Origin: Salinisphaera sp.
Lineage (GTDB): Bacteria; Pseudomonadota; Gammaproteobacteria; Nevskiales; Salinisphaeraceae
Direction of reading: 5' to 3'
Assembly: GCF_002729955.1 (NCBI RefSeq)
Contig: NZ_PBYA01000051.1
Location: 61,484-125,483 of the forward strand
Length of the DNA: 64,000 nt
The stretch's first letter is position 1. Each line of letters begins with the position of its first letter. Shown piece by piece: positions 61,272 through 64,000 of this stretch. The notes under the pieces are model-generated. The model searched no databases. It was not told where the DNA came from and saw nothing but the letters and a program-made list of their open reading frames with translations. The position numbers and the translations under genes were made by a program.

Positions 61272-62339
61272 ATGTTTGTCCTGGCGCAGGCACCAACGGA
61301 TCGACCGATCGATTCCGTTACAGGATGCAGCTTCCGTGTACCCGGCCATACAGGTCAACTATTGACGTACGAAACACAGCAGGTCAGCACTGATAGCGCA
61401 ACACGGCTGGTCGCCTATCGCTGGCCGGCCCAGGGGGCGCCGCGTGGCGCTCTGATCATCGTGCACGGCATGGCCGAACACGCCCGCCGCTACGCCCGCC
61501 TGGCCGAATATCTGGCCGCGGCCGGTATCGACGTGCACGCCTTTGATCTGCGTGGTCATGGGGCCACCACGGCCGCGATCGATCACGGCGATCTCGGCGA
61601 GCGCTGCAGCTGGCAAACGCTCGTGGACGACGTTCAGCGCGTACGTCAGCGCGCGGCACGCGACGTGGGCAGCCTGCCGATATTTCTGTACGGGCACAGC
61701 CTGGGCTCGTTCCTCGCAATGAGCGTACTTCAGCAGTACGGCGATGCGTATGCCGGCGGCATTCTCAGCGGCAGCGATCGGCCGGGCCGGTCGCAATGCG
61801 GGGCGGCCGCGCTGCTCGCGCGCATCGAGTGCGCCCGTCTGGGCACGGACGGGGTCAGCAGGCCGCTACAGCAGCTCATTATCGGGGCCTACGACCGGCG
61901 CCTGTCGCGTTATTACGGTTCGGTACGGGAAAACGCCTGGCTGTCGAGCGACGCCGCGGCCGTAGACGCCTATAACGGCGACCCCGACTGCGGCTTTTCC
62001 CTGCGCGCCGGCGCCTGGCATACGCTGCTGCGCGGCATCGCGCGTAGCAGCAGTTCGTATCGACTACGCCAACTGCCGATGCGCCTGCCGCTACTCATCA
62101 TGGCCGGACGCGACGATCCGATGGGCGGCTTCGGGCGTGGCCCGCAACGCATGGCAAGAGCGCTCGACGGCGACGGCCAACGCGCCCTCGAGCTTCGCGT
62201 TTACGACGGTCAACGTCACGAGTTGCTGCACGACACGGCCGCCGATACCGTAATGGCCGACGTGCGTTCCTGGCTCGATCGCTGGGTGGGCCGAGCCGGC
62301 CCTGGCACGCCCAATTCGCCCCTGGAATCCAAGGAGTAA
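61272..62339 (+). CDS. alpha/beta hydrolase (monoacylglycerol lipase-like)
   Basis: A 355-aa serine hydrolase: oxyanion-hole HGMAEHARRYARLAEYL, FDLRGHGATTA, the nucleophile elbow YGHSLGSFLAM (about residue 142), Asp in GRDDPMGG and His in DGQRHELLHDTA. This is the Hydrolase_4/monoacylglycerol lipase type. The N-terminal about 30 residues before the conserved domain are poorly conserved, so the start is uncertain. It is divergent from glpK and directly upstream of the DUF547 gene. Confidence 0.82.
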   Translation: MFVLAQAPTDRPIDSVTGCSFRVPGHTGQLLTYETQQVSTDSATRLVAYRWPAQGAPRGALIIVHGMAEHARRYARLAEYLAAAGIDVHAFDLRGHGATTAAIDHGDLGERCSWQTLVDDVQRVRQRAARDVGSLPIFLYGHSLGSFLAMSVLQQYGDAYAGGILSGSDRPGRSQCGAAALLARIECARLGTDGVSRPLQQLIIGAYDRRLSRYYGSVRENAWLSSDAAAVDAYNGDPDCGFSLRAGAWHTLLRGIARSSSSYRLRQLPMRLPLLIMAGRDDPMGGFGRGPQRMARALDGDGQRALELRVYDGQRHELLHDTAADTVMADVRSWLDRWVGRAGPGTPNSPLESKE

Positions 62340-62343
62340 GCCG

Positions 62344-63171
62344 ATGCGTCGTTTCATCGCCGCGTTGATCGCCCTTTCGTTCATCAGCACCGCCGCGCTC
62401 GCGGCCCCGAAGGCCGATCTATGGTCCCGCTGGGAGGCGCATGATGAAAAATCCACGACCACGATCGACCACAGCGTCTACGATGCATTCCTGAGCAAAT
62501 ACGTCGTGGCGCACGAACACGCGCCCAACGGCGTGCGCTACGGCGAAGTCAGCGAGGCGGACCATAGGCAGCTCAAGCTCTATATTCAGTCCATGCAGCA
62601 GGTCGATATCGCCGCCTACAACCGCGATGTGCAACGCGCCTACTGGATCAACCTATACAACGCGCTCACCCTGGATCTGGTACTCGACGCCTACCCGGTG
62701 GATTCGATCCGCGATATCGGCGGCGGCTTGATTTCCTCGGGGCCGTGGAAGAAGCGATATCTCAAGGTCGACGGCGAAAAGCTCGGCCTCAACGATATCG
62801 AGCACCGGATTTTACGGCCCATCTGGCAGGACGGGCTGACCCACTACGGCGTCAACTGTGCCTCGATGAGTTGCCCCGATCTGAGTCCGCAGGCGTATAC
62901 CGGCGACAACGTATATACCCTGCTGCGCCAGAACGCGCGCGACTACGTCAACAGCCCCGCCTGCGTTCGCTTCGACGACGGCGAACTGGTGGTGTCGAAA
63001 ATCTACGACTGGTACGGGCAGGATTTCGGCGGTACCGATCGCGCCATCATCAGCCATCTGCGCCGCTTCGCCGAACCCCAGCGCTCGACGAAGCTGGATA
63101 TGCAGGACACCATCGATGACTACGCCTACGACTGGGCGCTCAACGATGAAGCCGATATGGGCGAAGACTGA
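62344..63171 (+). CDS. DUF547 domain protein, secreted
   Basis: A 275-aa protein with an N-terminal signal peptide (cleavage about AALAA, residue 20) and the DUF547 signatures RAYWINLYNALTLDLVL and HYGVNCASMSCPDLSP. AAGGAG precedes the ATG, 4 bp after the hydrolase stop, so the pair form an operon. Function unknown; periplasmic location inferred from the signal. Confidence 0.85.
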   Translation: MRRFIAALIALSFISTAALAAPKADLWSRWEAHDEKSTTTIDHSVYDAFLSKYVVAHEHAPNGVRYGEVSEADHRQLKLYIQSMQQVDIAAYNRDVQRAYWINLYNALTLDLVLDAYPVDSIRDIGGGLISSGPWKKRYLKVDGEKLGLNDIEHRILRPIWQDGLTHYGVNCASMSCPDLSPQAYTGDNVYTLLRQNARDYVNSPACVRFDDGELVVSKIYDWYGQDFGGTDRAIISHLRRFAEPQRSTKLDMQDTIDDYAYDWALNDEADMGED

Positions 63172-63408
63172 CGACCCTGCGTCGGCGAACGCATGCCACG
63201 CCGTGCGAACGTCGTCCGGGCCCTTTCTGATCGCCGCCGGTCCGGCCTTGGCATGAACGACGCGCAGGGTCAGGCGGCGGCTATGCACATTCATCGGTGT
63301 GTCTGCAGGCGATCATCGCCGCCTCGGCCGAGAGATCAGTAAAAGAGGCCAGTAAACCGGTTGTCGCTACCGCTTGCCTGAGCGCTGGTTACGATGGTTG
63401 CCGTGCCT
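63172..63408. other. short intergenic region before the RskA-like gene
   Basis: This 237-bp stretch lies between the convergent DUF547 and RskA-like genes. I see no gene, clear terminator or promoter in it. Confidence 0.4.
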
Positions 63409-63852
63409 TCAGCCGGTGCGACGCGCGATGGGCGATGTCCACATCAGCTTGCCGCTCGGGCTCGATGCCTTGCTGGCAGCGCCCGCATCCTCCATGGAAA
63501 CCATGAGCTTGGCCGGCCGGTTCATACACTCGGCCGCGGCATCGGAGACATCCATTTCATGATCGCCGTGTGTGTTCGGCCATTTGCCGAGCAACACCGG
63601 CTCGCCGTTCTCGGGCTTGAGCCAGGCACGCAAGACCTTGCCCTCCGGCACGTCGTAATCACCCATGGCGACCACCGACATCTTGTCGGTGCCCGCATGC
63701 GCGGTCACCAGCCAACTCATGCCGGTCGGCTCGTCATAGACCACGCTGGCGTAGGCCGGTGCGGCGGCGTCGACGCCGGGCTGACGTTCGGTCGATCCCG
63801 TGAACAGCAGCGCGGCCATGACCAGCGCCGCAACGGAGGCGACCAGGGCCAC
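63409..63852 (-). CDS. RskA-like anti-sigma factor C-terminal domain protein (possibly longer)
   Basis: The protein reads SVAALVMAALLF (membrane helix at the N-terminus) then VTAHAGTDKMSVVAMGDYDVPEGKVLRAWLKPENGEPVLLG, the pattern of the anti-sigma-K factor RskA periplasmic domain. It ends KLMWTSPIARR, again RskA-like. The first available start is GTG 63852 (147 aa), but the frame stays open upstream with good codon usage to an in-frame TAA at 63997-63999, which suggests a missing N-terminal part or a frameshift close to the window edge. A matching sigma gene is not in the window. Confidence 0.6.
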   Translation of the reverse strand: MALVASVAALVMAALLFTGSTERQPGVDAAAPAYASVVYDEPTGMSWLVTAHAGTDKMSVVAMGDYDVPEGKVLRAWLKPENGEPVLLGKWPNTHGDHEMDVSDAAAECMNRPAKLMVSMEDAGAASKASSPSGKLMWTSPIARRTG

Positions 63853-64000
63853 GCCTTGCCAGATGCCGGGCCCACTGTCGTTTGCGGCCGCCCGGTTGGG
63901 CGCGCCGCCTTTGTGACTGCTTGGCGCGACCGGGGTGGCGCGCTCCAGCCCGAGTTCGTGGGTCGCGCGGTACCAGAGAAGCGCAAGCAGCGAAAATTAA

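Overview
The window is high-GC DNA (about 65% by eye) from a gammaproteobacterium. This rests on gene orders typical of that class: gmk-rpoZ-spoT-(ridA)-recG beside rph/yicC, trxA-rho divergent from rhlB, mrcA divergent from pilMNOPQ-(x)-aroK-(x)-aroB-gltBD, and rph-rdgB-hemW. A halophilic or marine lineage such as Salinisphaera is my guess from overall style; it was not tested. No rRNA, tRNA, CRISPR array, prophage or intact transposase was found, so this is essentially chromosomal backbone with a few accessory inserts.

Layout. 1-1834 (-): most of a CASTOR/POLLUX-type ion channel, followed by a 0.6-kb gap carrying dispersed CTGCG-type repeats. 2448-9218 (-): recG, ridA, spoT, rpoZ, gmk and yicC (DNA repair, enamine detoxification, stringent response, transcription, GMP metabolism). 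9358-12054 (+): rph, rdgB, hemW and a small zinc-ribbon-like protein. 12304-14904 (+): a short malic enzyme and citrate synthase. 15012-18510 (+): the pqiABC envelope lipid-transport system. 18642-20600 (-): rho with a long Asn/Gly-rich N-terminal tail, and trxA, divergent from rhlB (20935, with an RGG-rich tail) and cysQ. 23165-27020 (-): a universal stress protein, an unrecognised 211-aa protein and mrcA (PBP1a). 27260-32199 (+): pilMNOPQ for type IV pili.

32260-46444 (+): a secreted Ig-like/EF-hand-like lipoprotein, aroK, an RDD membrane protein, aroB, gltB, gltD, pyrF, hemE, a YihG/PlsC-like acyltransferase, an SDR and a 63-aa membrane protein. The stop codon of this last gene lies inside the target duplication of a 247-bp IS5-like MITE (46445-46691). 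Then come ctaG and sco (cytochrome oxidase assembly) and a 0.5-kb repeat-rich gap.

48777-53372 (-): a tightly overlapping operon of FAD oxidoreductase, DUF1365, cyclopropane-fatty-acid-synthase-like methyltransferase and MFS transporter, likely a membrane-lipid modification module. 53645-54616 (+): mdh. 54692-59522 is an accessory glycan-type cluster: two paralogous GT2 enzymes, a third glycosyltransferase, a methyltransferase and an asparagine-synthase-like enzyme without a glutaminase domain. 59692-63852: glpK (-), an alpha/beta hydrolase and a DUF547 protein (+), and an RskA-like anti-sigma C-terminal domain (-) near the window edge.

Most interesting leads: the lean MITE with a perfect CTAA target duplication, the orphan AsnB-like/glycosyltransferase cluster, the four-gene lipid-modification operon, the low-complexity Rho tail paired with an RGG-tailed RhlB, and the Ig-like lipoprotein wedged between pilQ and aroK. 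Apart from the MITE call, these are observations of composition and context; nothing here proves a new system.
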